NCBI GenBank assembly: GCA_037176885.1
Contig: JAWWNJ010000134.1
Coordinates: 1-64,000, forward strand
From: Favolaschia claudopus
Lineage: Eukaryota; Basidiomycota; Agaricomycetes; Agaricales; Mycenaceae
Reading direction: 5' to 3'
DNA: 64,000 nucleotides
The translations under genes were made by a program, and so were the position numbers. Shown piece by piece: positions 48,064-58,655 of the stretch. The notes beneath the pieces were generated by a model. It was not told where the DNA came from, made no database searches, and saw nothing but the letters and a program-made list of their open reading frames with translations. Position 1 is the stretch's first letter; every line of letters begins with the position of its first letter.

Positions 48064-49054
48064 GTGGCCTGGTGGGTAGAGCACTCCGAACGTGTTCGAC
48101 AGGGTCAGACTGGGTTGATTGCTTGCTATTTTACTTCTTGATGTATGGTTGACCATTGTCTTGTACACTTGAGTACGTGCTTCCATTGACTCGGTTGCCC
48201 GCGACTTCCTTTACGTTCTAGCGGGCAGCTGTGAGCGGCTAGTTCGCCAATGTCTTGCTGGTTTGCGTCATCTAACCCGTGCATTGCCTTGCTGGATTGC
48301 TTGGTCCGCTGTTTCCTTTCCGAAGCTGCCGAAAAATTTTTATATTCTGGTGGATTCCGTCGGGGGAGTGGGACCACTAACCTTAACGTCTGTGCTGAGT
48401 AGTTGTCTCAAACCTTAACGCCTGTGCTTTGGTATTGCCTTGTGCATTCCGTATGGCTTCGAACGCAGTGCGTGACCAAGTCGTAAATGTCAGGTGACCT
48501 GCGACTCGATCGCTAATGACATGCTCTTATAGTCCTCGTCAAACGCTTCCATTCAGGCCTACAACCAAGGCAATTGGTGCTCAATTGACGGTGCTCTTGA
48601 GGTTTCGGTCCAAGCCTTACGTTTTCCGTTCAAGTCAACACAGCAAGTCAACGAGACCTGTTTGGGCATTTGCGGTGACACTAGGCTGACTTGTAGGCTA
48701 TTTGGCACCCTTTTGGTCTCCACCATTTTTTCCCGATGGCTTGAGTCGGCTGTTCAATCACATTTCTTATAAGCCTTGGCTCTGGCTTATAATTTTTTCT
48801 GGCAGTGACTCGCAATTCTTATAAGGCCTTGCTTGCCGCTATAAGAATCCTTTGCTCTTTGAGTTTCATTTGCACCTCTGAATTGGGTGTTCTGCCCTAT
48901 TCCCAGTTGTTCTGCCCTATTCCAAGGTTTCGAGCCCTTTTTCCAAGTTGTTCTGCCCTATTCCCTCCCACGCTGTCTATGCCCATATGAATTCCACCGG
49001 TTTGGGAGCCCATTGCACGGAATAGGGCACCCTATTCCCGGGGAAGATAGCTAG
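48064..49054 (+). mobile_element. Family E unit (991 bp)
   Basis: Begins TGGCCTGGTGGGTAG after CTAG; intact context CAAAG then TGGCCTGG near 1840. The shared core at about 48190-48430 includes a GCCCGC...GCGGGC stem (48197-48226). Three TCTGCCCTATTCC repeats (48888-48965), palindrome GGAATAGGGCACCCTATTCC at 49019-49038, tail to 49054. The iteron word CCCTATTCC is identical to the palindrome arm. Confidence 0.8.
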
Positions 49055-50208
49055 AAGCCTTGTATTGAGTCTCTGTGCTATGTGGTATTATAATGGTTGG
49101 TCGCCACTTGAATACGTCTGTTCCCTTCACTCCGATGACCTTGGTTTCCTTTACGATAGCGGGGAGGCCTGAGTGGCTAGTTCGCCAATGCTTTGCTGCA
49201 TTCCGTTGTTAACCCGTACACTGCCTTGCTGGATTGTGTGCTCTTCGATTTCCTTTCCGAAGCTGCCGAAAAAATTTTGGATTTTGGTGAATTCCGTCGG
49301 GGGAGGGGGGTCGCTAACCTTAACGTCCGTGCTGCTGGGTTGTCCCCAACCTTAACGTCTCTGCTCTGGTGTTGCCTTGCTGGATTCCGTATTTGTTCGG
49401 TTGCAGTGTTCGATGCTTGTCCCCTCTACGCAGTGTCTATACCATCTGAAGTCGATATCCCTAAACCTTGCCAGGACACCAGAGACCAATAATGTGTGGC
49501 TTTCAAGTCCTATCAGTGAGACACACTCAATCGATGCAGTGCCCTTGTCTCTGCACGCAAATGACCGAATATATTCAACACGTCCCAATACCTGAGTACC
49601 TTGACTTAGTTCAATGCGATCGCTGGCAGTGTAGCCTTGTAGCTCTGTTCAAACGCTTCAATTCGAGCCTATACCCGAGGCAATCGGTGCACAATTGACT
49701 GTGCTATCAGAGTTTCGGTTTTCGACCTACGATTTCCGTTCGAGGCCATATACCAAGTCAACGAGACCTGTCAGGCCATTCGCGGTGACACTACCATGGT
49801 TTGTAGGCCATTTGGGACGTATTTGGTTCCAGCCATATTTTCCGCACTGTCCAACCGGTGACTATAATAATGATTTTAGCTGGCATTTATTATAAGGGCT
49901 GGTGAGCCGTTATAATAATTCGTTTGGGCAATTGCGTCGGCTGAGAGGGTTTCCTTCGAGTTGCATTTATTATAAGGCCTTGCTTGGGGCTATAAGAGTT
50001 GAGTGCATTTGTTTCTTGTCTGACAATTCTGGCAGAGTTCGTGTTGCTCCCTATTCCAGCTGTTGCTCCGAATTCCCTCGATTTGGGGGGCATTTTTTTC
50101 GGAGTTGCCCCCTATTCCCTCCCACGCTGTCGTTGTTGCCCCGAATTCCCCTTGGTTTGGGACCCTTTTGAAGGAATTGGGTGCCCAATTCCCGGGTAAG
50201 ATAGCTAG
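49055..50208 (+). mobile_element. Family I unit (1154 bp)
   Basis: Begins AAGCCTTGTATTGAG after CTAG. Shared core at 49150-49370, TATAAGG motifs near 49860-49995. Alternating CCCTATTCC and CCCCGAATTCC or CTCCGAATTCC repeats at 50047-50150, palindrome GGAATTGGGTGCCCAATTCC at 50173-50192 and a tail ending AGATAGCTAG at 50208. Confidence 0.8.
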
Positions 50209-52953
50209 GCGTCAACATTTGACGTGGATCCAACCACGGGAAGTGTCAACGCCTCCTTGAGCCAAAACGGATGTGGAATAAGCCACTGGTTGGGGGATCT
50301 AGTGGCGAATCTCCACAACGGACGAAAAAACAAATATGGCTCTGATATGGTTGGGAAGCTGTGGTCCGTGCCGAAAAGGGTATCCATTCAGTTTTTCCAT
50401 TTTGGGAATGTATAGAGTGCAATGAGGGGATGTCTATTGATTTTCAAAAACCAATAGCTACCAGTTCTCTACGTTGTATTGAAGGCACTTGTGTATGGTA
50501 AGACTCGAGTGTCTGGGGAAATAAGCTTTGATATAGGGTATATGAGTTGGTGTTACCAGTTTTGTGTGGGGCCGCATTGATCGCATAGACATTCCTTTCG
50601 AGACTTTGGCACCCCAAATCTGACAGAGGCAGAATGCCCAAGTCTTGTTGAACACGGATTCCTGGAACTACTACATAAGTGGTGGACCTGGAGCTTTAAA
50701 CTAGGGTGGAGGAGGTGTAATGGTATGGTATCGCACAGTTTCTGAATTTATAAGTAAGGGGAAGGACACAGTGAATAAAGAGACTAGCCTCTCATACAAC
50801 GGAGGAAATATACCTCATTGCCGTTCAGGGATGCCGGGATTAAAACCTCCTATATCGTCCAGGAACCTCCCTGGAAAGGTTCCCCTGGTCAAACGGAGCA
50901 TTTTTCAAACAGGGGTACCATCGATCACATGACTCCTCCCCTCGCAATGGAGCAAACACCGAAAACAGCCTATTCCACTGTGCAAGGCCCGCGGCTGCGA
51001 AAATCTTCGCGTCACCCATCCCAGATCGTGAGAGTGAGGCATGTGATCATATTCTGACACAGGGCTAGCCCCCGTCACCTCCCGCGGCCTTGATATTGCC
51101 TTTTCCGGTAATTTTTCGCACTAGAGAGGTTCGACTCCCCCGTTGGTGGCGCGGCGCTCCCGCGGGTGTTAGTTTGGGATGAAACATAGTCTGTGGACCC
51201 ATACCCACCCATTAGTACCATATTTGGACATGGCTTGCCCACCATTGCAATCCGAGTGCTTGATTGTCAACCACTGGTATATTCAGTACCTTTGAACTCG
51301 TCGCCCGCAATTTCCTTGGCGATATAGCGGGGAGGTGTGAGTGGCTAGTTTGTCAATGTCTTGCGGGATCCCGTTGCTAACCCCCGCATTCATTAGCTGG
51401 ATTGCGTGCTCTTCGACTTCATGCCGAGAGTGCCGAAAAAATTTAGGATAACAGTGGATTCCGTCGGGGGAGGGAGGTCGCTAACCTTAACGTCCGTGTT
51501 TGAGGGGGTTTCGTGCTCTGTTATTGACTTGCGGGACAACCTACTTGGCCCAAGTAGGTGCACTTCCAAGGCGGGAGCGCGCTTACGCACCTCTCAATCA
51601 ATACTTGCTCAAACGGCTCGATGCAAGGGAGAAGTTGAAGGTTACACAAACAAAAGCACAGATTAGTAAGCAATTTCTTACCACATGCTTTGTCAGCAAA
51701 TACCCATACATGCCTTGGGCCTGATCAACTCGCCCTATAGCCCTATGCGATACTTATTACTGCATATTAGGGTGCATTAAAGGTCGGGAATTCTACGTAA
51801 GCCCCACTGGTAAACCAACCTAAACTATACAAAGATTGGTAAGCAATGTCCCACCATATGCTTTGTCAGCAAATGTGCATTCCCTCTGCCTCCTCACCTT
51901 GTCGAGAACTGGTTTAGATACTTATTACTGCATAGCAGGGTGTGATGAGCGAACCCCCTAGATTGTCCAGGGACCTCCCTGGAAATGTTCCCCTGGTCAA
52001 CTAGAGCATCTTATGAAATCGGAGTGCAGCGCTCTGATGATTCCTTGTCTCGCAACAGCCGTTTCGGTCTCTTCGCCCTTGTAAGCGGTACACCAGAGTC
52101 CAACTCGCCCAACACTGCTCCGATCGCCATGATTTTTCGCTCAGATCATAGCCTGGGAACAGGGATCTGATATTCTCGCCAGGTTGTGTCCCGCGGTCAC
52201 CTGGCGGCAGAGCCTTGGTCGCTCGTACCAGCCAAGTACGCTATTTTCACCTTTCGAACGCTTGCCCTCGTTCCCGCCTAATACTGCTGCGATAGACTGG
52301 GCATTGGCAGGGGGAGGCTTCTACTTTTGGATTCCCTCCGCAGGCGTCAACATTTGACGTGGATCCAACCACGGGAAGTGTCAACGCCTCCTTGAGCCAA
52401 AACGGATGTGGAATAAGCCACTGGTTGGGGGATCTAGTGGCGAATCTCCACAACGGACGAAAAAACAAATATGGCTCTGATATGGTTGGGAAGCTGTGGT
52501 CCGTGCCGAAAAGGGTATCCATTCAGTTTTTCCATTTTGGGAATGTATAGAGTGCAATGAGGGGATGTCTATTGATTTTCAAAAACCAATAGCTACCAGT
52601 TCTCTACGTTGTATTGAAGGCACTTGTGTATGGTAAGACTCGAGTGTCTGGGGAAATAAGCTTTGATATAGGGTATATGAGTTGGTGTTACCAGTTTTGT
52701 GTGGGGCCGCATTGATCGTATAGACATTCCTTTCGAGACTTTGGCACCCCAAATCTGACAGAGGCAGAATGCCCAAGTCTTGTTGAACACGGATTCCTGG
52801 AACTACTACATAAGTGGTGGACCTGGAGCTTTAAACTAGGGTGGAGGAGGTGTAATGGTATGGTATCGCACAGTTTCTGAATTTATAAGTAAGGGGAAGG
52901 ACACAGTGAATAAAGAGACTAGCCTCTCATACAACGGAGGAAATATACCTCAG
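50209..52953 (+). mobile_element. Atypical segment without a 3' terminus (2745 bp)
   Basis: Begins GCGTCAACATTTGAC after CTAG. It contains a 609-bp direct duplication (50209-50817 and 52344-52952). A diverged shared core lies at 51295-51520 with a CCCGC/GCGGG stem. Two related segments of about 115 bp (TGCTTTGTCAGCAAAT, GATACTTATTACTGCAT) are at 51661-51775 and 51833-51945. A repeat with CCAGGAACCTCCCTGGAAA or a variant is at 50860 and 51968. No palindrome plus tail ends it: after the second duplicate the sequence passes directly into TCGATATCCC of the next unit. I recognise no gene here. Confidence 0.55.
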
Positions 52954-53709
52954 TCGATATCCCTAAACCTTGCCAGGACACCAGAGACCTCTAATCCATG
53001 GTTTTGAAGGCCTATCAGTGAGACGTATTCAATTGATGCATTGTAGTTGTCTGACCAACCAAATCACCGAATATGTTCAACGCGTCCCAGTACTTGAGTA
53101 CCTCGGCCATAGTCCATCCTTGTAGCCCTATTCAAACGCTTCAATTCGAGCCTACAACCCAGAGAATCGGTTGAGAATTGACTCTGCTACCAGAGTTTCG
53201 GTTTTCGCTCTACGGTTTCCGTTCGAAGCCATATAGCAAGTCAACAGGACCTGTTGGGCCATTCGTGGTGAGACTACCATGGTTTGTATCCCATTTGGGA
53301 CATCTTTGGTTCCCACAATATTTTTTGGCAGCGTTAATATAGTGCTGTACGGTCGACTATAATAATGAATTTAATTGGCATTAATTATAAGGGCTCGCAC
53401 TTGGTTATAATTTTTTCGCATTTAATATAAGGACTTGGGCTCGTCTATAAGATTTCTTGTGCACTTTCGAGTCGGTGCTGAGATTGTTTGACAGTGTTCT
53501 TTTTATTTTTCTGTTGGCAGAGGGTTGGCAGACGACGCTGTGGATTCCGTGCGACGCCATGGATTCCGGTGATTTGAGGTCCAGTTTACACCTTGTTGCA
53601 TTGATGCGCTGTGGATTCCTTCCCACGATCTCAACGACGCTGTGGATTCCAGTAGATTCAGAGACCTTTTCACGGAATGCCGCCCTGCATTCCCCGTTAC
53701 CGTAGCTAG
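52954..53709 (+). mobile_element. Family H unit with CCGTAGCTAG tail (756 bp)
   Basis: Begins TCGATATCCCTAAACC; intact context GAAG then TCGATATCC near 3685. TATAAGGGCT motifs near 53350-53450. Four GACGCTGTGGATTCC-type repeats between 53535 and 53650. Palindrome arms GGAATGC and GCATTCC at 53674-53693, and a 16-nt tail of the CCGTTACCGTAGCTAG type. Confidence 0.8.
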
Positions 53710-55256
53710 TCTTTCTGGATATCCCTCTGGATTCCAGCAGTCTGAAGTCGACGTCCCTAAACCTTGCCAGGATATCAGGGCCTTGTAATGCTTGGCTTTG
53801 AGTGCAAGTCATTGAGAATATCCAGATGCATTCAATCAATACAACCGACTTGCGTTCAAAGGCGATATTCAAGTCAGTGCCCTACTTGAGTGCCTCGATG
53901 CCCTCAGATGTTCCCGCCAGCCATATAGCCTTATAATGCTGGTCAAATGCTTCGTTTCGAGCCTATACCCAAGGCAATGAGTGGCTAATTGAGCCTGGTA
54001 CGTTGTGTTTGACTTGAGTACAATTTCCGATCAGCAGGGTCTGTTTGCTATTGGAGACCCCAATGCAGCCTTTGAAGGCCGGTAGTTGTGCCGGCTATGA
54101 GAGACCTCTGTTCCTTATAGCTGCTCAGGCGGATGTACTTGTGGTGATACAAGTTGGCTTGATGCAGTGTCGTTTTGTAGAAATCAAAACTACAAGGCAA
54201 GCAGGTGCTGCTCTGACTCAAAGTGGCCTGGTGGGTAGAGCCCTCTGAATGTGTTCGACAGGGTCAGACTGGGTTGATTGGCTACTATAAGGCTCTGTGG
54301 TGTACCATACTTGGTGATGTACTGTTGGTCTTCGTGTTGTACACTTGAGTACATCCTCCTGTTGACTCGGTGCCCTGCAATTTCCTTTACGTTCTAGCGG
54401 GCAGCTGTGAGCGGCTAGTTCGCCAATGTCTTCCTGGATTCCGTTGCTAACCTGTGCATTGCCTTGCTGGATTGCTTGGTCCACGGTTTCCTTTCCGAAG
54501 CTGCCGAAAAAATTTTATATTCTGGTGAATTCCGTCGGGTGAGTGAGACCACTGACCTTAACGTATGTGCTAGGTAGTTGTCGCAAACCTTAACCTCCGT
54601 GCTTTGGGGTTGCCTTGTGTATTCCGTATGGCCTCAAACGCAGTGTTTCACCCAGCCGTGAATGTCAGGTGACCTGGGACTCGATCGCTGGTGACATCAT
54701 CCTATAGTTCTCGTCAAACGCTTCCATTCGGGCCTATACCCAAGGCAATCGGTGCCCAATTCACTGTCGTACCAAGCTTTCGGTCCAAGCCTTACGTTTT
54801 CCATTCAAGTCAACACAGCAAGTCAACGAGACCTGTTTGGGCATTTGCGGTGACACTAGGCTGATTTGTAGGCTATTTGGCACCCTTTTGGTCTCCACCA
54901 CTTTTACCGATTTCTTACGAGGCCTCAGAGTCAGCTATTTTAATTGCATTTCTTATAAGCCTTGGCTCTGGCCTATAATTTTTTTTGGCAGTGAGTCGCA
55001 ATTCTTATAAGGCCTTGCTGGTCACTATAAGTTGTTTTGCAGTTCCTAATGACTGAGGGCAGATCTGACTGTGCTGTGGATTCCAGTGTGAGCTATGGAT
55101 TCCGGCAATCTGAGGTTGAGTTTCACCCTGGTGCACTGATGAGCTGTGGATTCTTCCCACGACGCTATGGATTCCTCCCACGGAGCCGTGGATTCCGGTG
55201 GTTTGAGGGACCTGTTGCATGGAATTGAGCTCTCAATTCTCCGTTACCGTAGCTAG
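53710..55256 (+). mobile_element. Long family C unit (1547 bp), possible intact 5' end
   Basis: Begins TCTTTCTGGATATCC like the B' units, and shares the B' body through the core (about 54410-54610). It then ends with C-type repeats: CTATGGATTCC, CTGTGGATTC, GCCGTGGATTCC. Palindrome 55221-55240, tail to 55256. It supplies the natural upstream sequence of the 149-bp C units (AG at 55085-55086). Confidence 0.8.
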
Positions 55257-56508
55257 TACAATTTCCGATCAGCAGGGTCTGTTTGCTATTGGAGACTCAA
55301 ATGCAGCCTTTGAAGGCCGGTAGTTGTGCCGGCTATGAGAGCCCTCTGTTCCTTATAGCTGCTCAGACGGATGTCCTTGCGGTGATACAAGTTGGCTTGA
55401 TGCGGCGTCGTTTTGTAAAAATCAAAACTGCCAGTTAAGCAGGTGCTGCTCTGACGGTGAGTAGAGCACTCTGAATGTACCTGTTGCTGTTGTTGCAAGG
55501 GATGATACTCACTAGGCAGTCTGGGTTGATCGCCTCCATTGAGTTCTTTGATGTATTGTTGACCATTGCCGCCGTACACTTGAGTACGTGCTTCTGTTGA
55601 CTCGGTGCCCCTTGATTTCCTTTACGATAGCGGGGAGGTTTGAGTGGCTAGCTCGCCAATGTCTTGCTGGATTCCAGTGCTAACCCGTGCATTGCCTTGC
55701 TGGATTGCTTGGACCGCGGTTTCCTTTCCGAAGCTGCCGAAAAAATTTTATATTCTGGTGAATTCCATCGGGGGAGTTGGGACCACTAACCTTAACATCC
55801 CTGTTGTGGTGTTGACCCAAACCTTAACATCCGTGCTTCGGTGTGGCCTTGTGCATTCCGTACGGCCTCGAACGCAGTGTTTCACCCAGTCGTGAGGGTC
55901 AGGTGACCTGCGACTCGATTGCTGATAGCAGGCTCTTATAGCCCTCGTCAAACGCTTCCATTCAGGCCTACAACCAAGGGAATCGGTGCTCAATTGACGG
56001 TGCTATTGAGGTCTCAGTCCAAGCCTTACGTTTTCCCTTGAAGTCAATATAGCACCTCAACGGGACCTATTCGGGTGTTTGCGGTGACACTAGGCTGATT
56101 TGTAGGCTATTACACACCCTTTTGGTTTCCACCAATTTTTCCCGATGGCTTGAGTTGGCTGTTCAATCACATTTCTTATAAGCCTTGGCTGTGGCTTATA
56201 ATTTTTTCTGGCAGTGACTCGCAATTCTTATAAGGCCTTGCTGGTGACTATAAGAGTTGCTTGCTCTCTTTCGTTCTATGTCTGACTTGGGGTGCAACCA
56301 GAATTCCCGTTGTCAAGCAGAATTCCTGTGGTTTCGGTGGCTGAATCACAACTGCAACCAGAATTCCTGAGACTTGGCTCATTTGAGACCTGTTGTTAAG
56401 CACGTCAACCAGAATTCCCTCCCACGGTGTCAATTGCAAGCAGAATTCCACTGGTTTCAGTACCCTTTTCACGGAATCTGGATCCAGATTCCCGGGGAAG
56501 ATAGCTAG
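55257..56508 (+). mobile_element. Family F unit (1252 bp)
   Basis: Begins TACAATTTCCGATCAGC after CTAG; intact context TTGAG then TACAATTTCC near 54016. Core at 55630-55830, TATAAGCC or TATAAGGCC motifs near 56175-56240. Repeats AACCAGAATTCC or AAGCAGAATTCC at 56290-56450, perfect palindrome GGAATCTGGATCCAGATTCC at 56473-56492, tail to 56508. The iteron CCAGAATTCC differs from the palindrome arm CCAGATTCC by one extra A. Confidence 0.8.
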
Positions 56509-57766
56509 GCTCTGGTTGTATTCGGTACTGTTCAGGCCTTATAATGGTTGGTGATTGTGTGAATACCACGTCTTGTTCACTCTGTACCATTTGACGTGTT
56601 GTATTGCAGCTCGGTGGTCTCTGGCCTTGCAGTCATAGGTCTCTGGCTGAATACGTTGCTTCCCTCACTCCAATGACCTTGCTTTCCTTTACGTTCTAGC
56701 GGGCAGCTGTGAGCGGCTAGTTCGCCAATGCCTTGCTGCATTCTGTTGTTAACCCGTACACTGCCTTGCTGGATTGCGTGGTCTTCGATTTCCTTTCCGA
56801 AGCTGCCGAAAAAATTTTATATTCTGGTGAATTCCGTCGGGGGAGTGGGGTCGCTAACCTTAACGTCTGTGCTCTTGGGTTGTCGCCAACCTTAACGTCT
56901 CTGCTCTGGTGTTGCCTTGCTGGATTCCGTATTTGTTCGGTTGCAGTGTTCGATGCTTGTCCCCTCTACGCAGTGTCTATACCATCTGAAGTCGATATCC
57001 CTAAACCTTGCCAGGACACCAGAGACCTATAATGTGTGGCTTTCAAGTCCTATCAGTGAGACACATTCAATCAATGCAGTGCACTTGTCTCTGCACGCAA
57101 ATGACCGTATATATTCAACACGTCCCAATACCTGAGTACCTTGACTTAGGTCAATGCGATCGCTGGCAGTGTAGCCTTGTAGCCGCATTCAAACGCTTCA
57201 ATTCGAGCCTACAACCAAGGCAATCGGTGCATAATTGACTCTGCTATCAGAGTTCCGGTTTTCGCCGTACGGTTTCCGTTCGAGGCCATATAGCAAGTCA
57301 ACGAGACCTGTCAGGCCATTCGTGGTGACACTACCATGGTTTGCAAGCCATTTGGGACATATTTGGTTCCAGCAATATTTTTCTGCACCGTCATTATAGT
57401 GTCCAACCGGTGACTATAATAATGATTTTAGCTGGCATTAATTATAAGGGCTCGCACTTGGCTATAATTTTTTCGCATTTAATATAAGGGCTAGGGCTCG
57501 TCTATAAGATTCTTTTTGCAGTTTCGAGTTGGTGCTGAAATTGTTTGACAGTGTTCTTTTTATTCTCCTGTTGGCAGAGGGTAGACAGACGACGCCGTGG
57601 ATTCCTTGCGACGCCATGGATTCCGGTGATTTGAGGTTCAATTTACACCCTGTTGCATTGATGCGCCGTGGATTCCTTCCCACGATCCCAACGACGCCGT
57701 GAATTCCAGTAGATCCAGAGACCTTTTCACGGAATGCCGCCCTGCATTCCCGGGGAAGATAGCTAG
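56509..57766 (+). mobile_element. Family H unit with GATAGCTAG tail (1258 bp), innermost unit
   Basis: Begins GCTCTGGTTGTATTCGG after CTAG; related intact context TATAAG then GCTCTGGTTG near 3214. Core at 56690-56900. GACGCCGTGGATTCC-type repeats at 57590-57710, palindrome 57731-57750 identical to the other H unit, but with the GGGAAGATAGCTAG tail. It abuts unique chromosomal sequence at 57766/57767. Confidence 0.8.
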
Positions 57767-57971
57767 CTCGTCGATGGGGGCCCCAGCGAACGTGAGTTCC
57801 GCGTCAGTGGTGGCGATCCAGTCCTTCATGGCCGCGACGCTGACGATGCCGGCGGGCAAGGACGGGGAGGGCTATGGGAGGTTGAGCACGATGGTCATCT
57901 GAGGATGAAGAATTTACCGCGGCGCTGGTGGTTGCAGCGAGGGCAAAAGCGAGGAGGATCTCGAAGCGCAT
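57767..57971 (-). pseudogene. Secreted-protein gene truncated by the array
   Basis: ATG at 57971, 35 nt after a TATA box. Exon 1 (57971-57918) encodes MRFEILLAFALAATTSAA, a typical signal peptide. A 46-nt intron (57917-57872, GTAAAT...ATAG, branch-like CTCAAC) is followed by exon 2 (57871-57767), reading PSPSLPAGIVSVAAMKDWI, then ATTDAELTFAGAPIDE. The frame then meets the CTAG of the H unit, and the rest of the gene is absent. It resembles the N-terminus of small secreted proteins of Agaricomycetes, from memory and without a confirmed family. The break marks the inner end of the array; the gene is non-functional unless intact elsewhere. Confidence 0.65.
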
Positions 57972-58002
57972 GTTTTCGCTGCAGAGAAAGGGAGGTTAAG
58001 AG

Positions 58003-58012
58003 CCCTTTTATA
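58003..58012 (-). promoter_or_regulatory. TATA box of the truncated secreted-protein gene
   Basis: TATAAAAGGG on the minus strand, 32-41 nt upstream of ATG 57971, with a pyrimidine-rich CTCCCTTTCTCTGCAG leader. The promoter side of the gene was retained. Confidence 0.6.
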
Positions 58013-58445
58013 CCTGGTTGATGTGAAGTTATTTCCTCCTGAGTTAGGGTTGTATGCACCTGAATTGGAACAGAGAATGCACTCAACCGCAATGTTCAAC
58101 GTCGTGCCCAGTTTAGCCATCTTGCCGTGGCGAAAGGCGAGAATAGCTGGAATGAGCTTCTCAATCAAGTTCCGCTCCCGTTGTGCGAAAAGACTCAAGA
58201 GCGAGGTTCTGCGGCTGCCTTCCCTCGATCTGCGTGATAGATACCGAGGTCAGTAAAACGAACTACACGCCCCTCGGTGGAGGCTGCCTGAGACGAAGAA
58301 CTGGGTACATATTCTGACTTGCTTGACAGTCTGAGGTTTTGGCACGCGTCAGGATCAGAACAGACAGCGCTAGATGCGGGAACTCACGGTCTGGCAGGGG
58401 AGTGAAGTTCACAGCGTTTTCTGTGCTTTTGCGGGGTTGTTGGGA
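58013..58445. other. Intergenic, nothing recognised
   Basis: Low-copy sequence upstream of the truncated gene. Only short frames without recognisable domains; it probably holds upstream regulatory sequence of the truncated gene. Confidence 0.5.
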
Positions 58446-58655
58446 GGACCGATGATAATGCTATCAAAGGTTGGCGACAAAAGTTCGGACAAAATTTTGG
58501 AAAAACTTGACCAAAATTTTTCGAAAAATGACCGCCTTGCGAAATAACTCGTTTTGGCCGGTTCAGAAACCGTGGGAACAAAAAATTAGTTCGGACAAAA
58601 TCTCCTCGAGGGCCGATTTTTTGTCGCCAACCTCCAAGAGCATAATCATCGGTCC
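58446..58655. mobile_element. Inverted-repeat (MITE-like) element, about 210 bp
   Basis: Outer arms GGACCGATGATAATGCT (58446-58462) and its imperfect complement AGCATAATCATCGGTCC (58639-58655), and inner arms GGTTGGCGACAAAA (58469-58482) and TTTTGTCGCCAACC (58619-58632, perfect), together form an inverted repeat of about 37 bp per side. The interior is AT-rich and has a duplicated GTTCGGACAAAAT. It could fold into a long hairpin and is too small to encode a transposase. Confidence 0.55.

Noticed and set aside
51110..51170. tRNA suggested by GGTTCGACTCC near 51130
   Set aside because: The flanking bases do not form a T stem and no D arm or acceptor pairing is visible upstream.
1071..57766. 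Ordinary Helitron insertion between A and T
   Set aside because: Bases after the CTAG are T, G, A or C, 5' starts vary and the displaced outer sequence is missing. Only the 3' end structure is Helitron-like.
1..57766. CRISPR array, given the many regular repeats
   Set aside because: Spacers are not unique and uniform, repeat lengths do not fit, and the telomere and introns show a eukaryotic chromosome.
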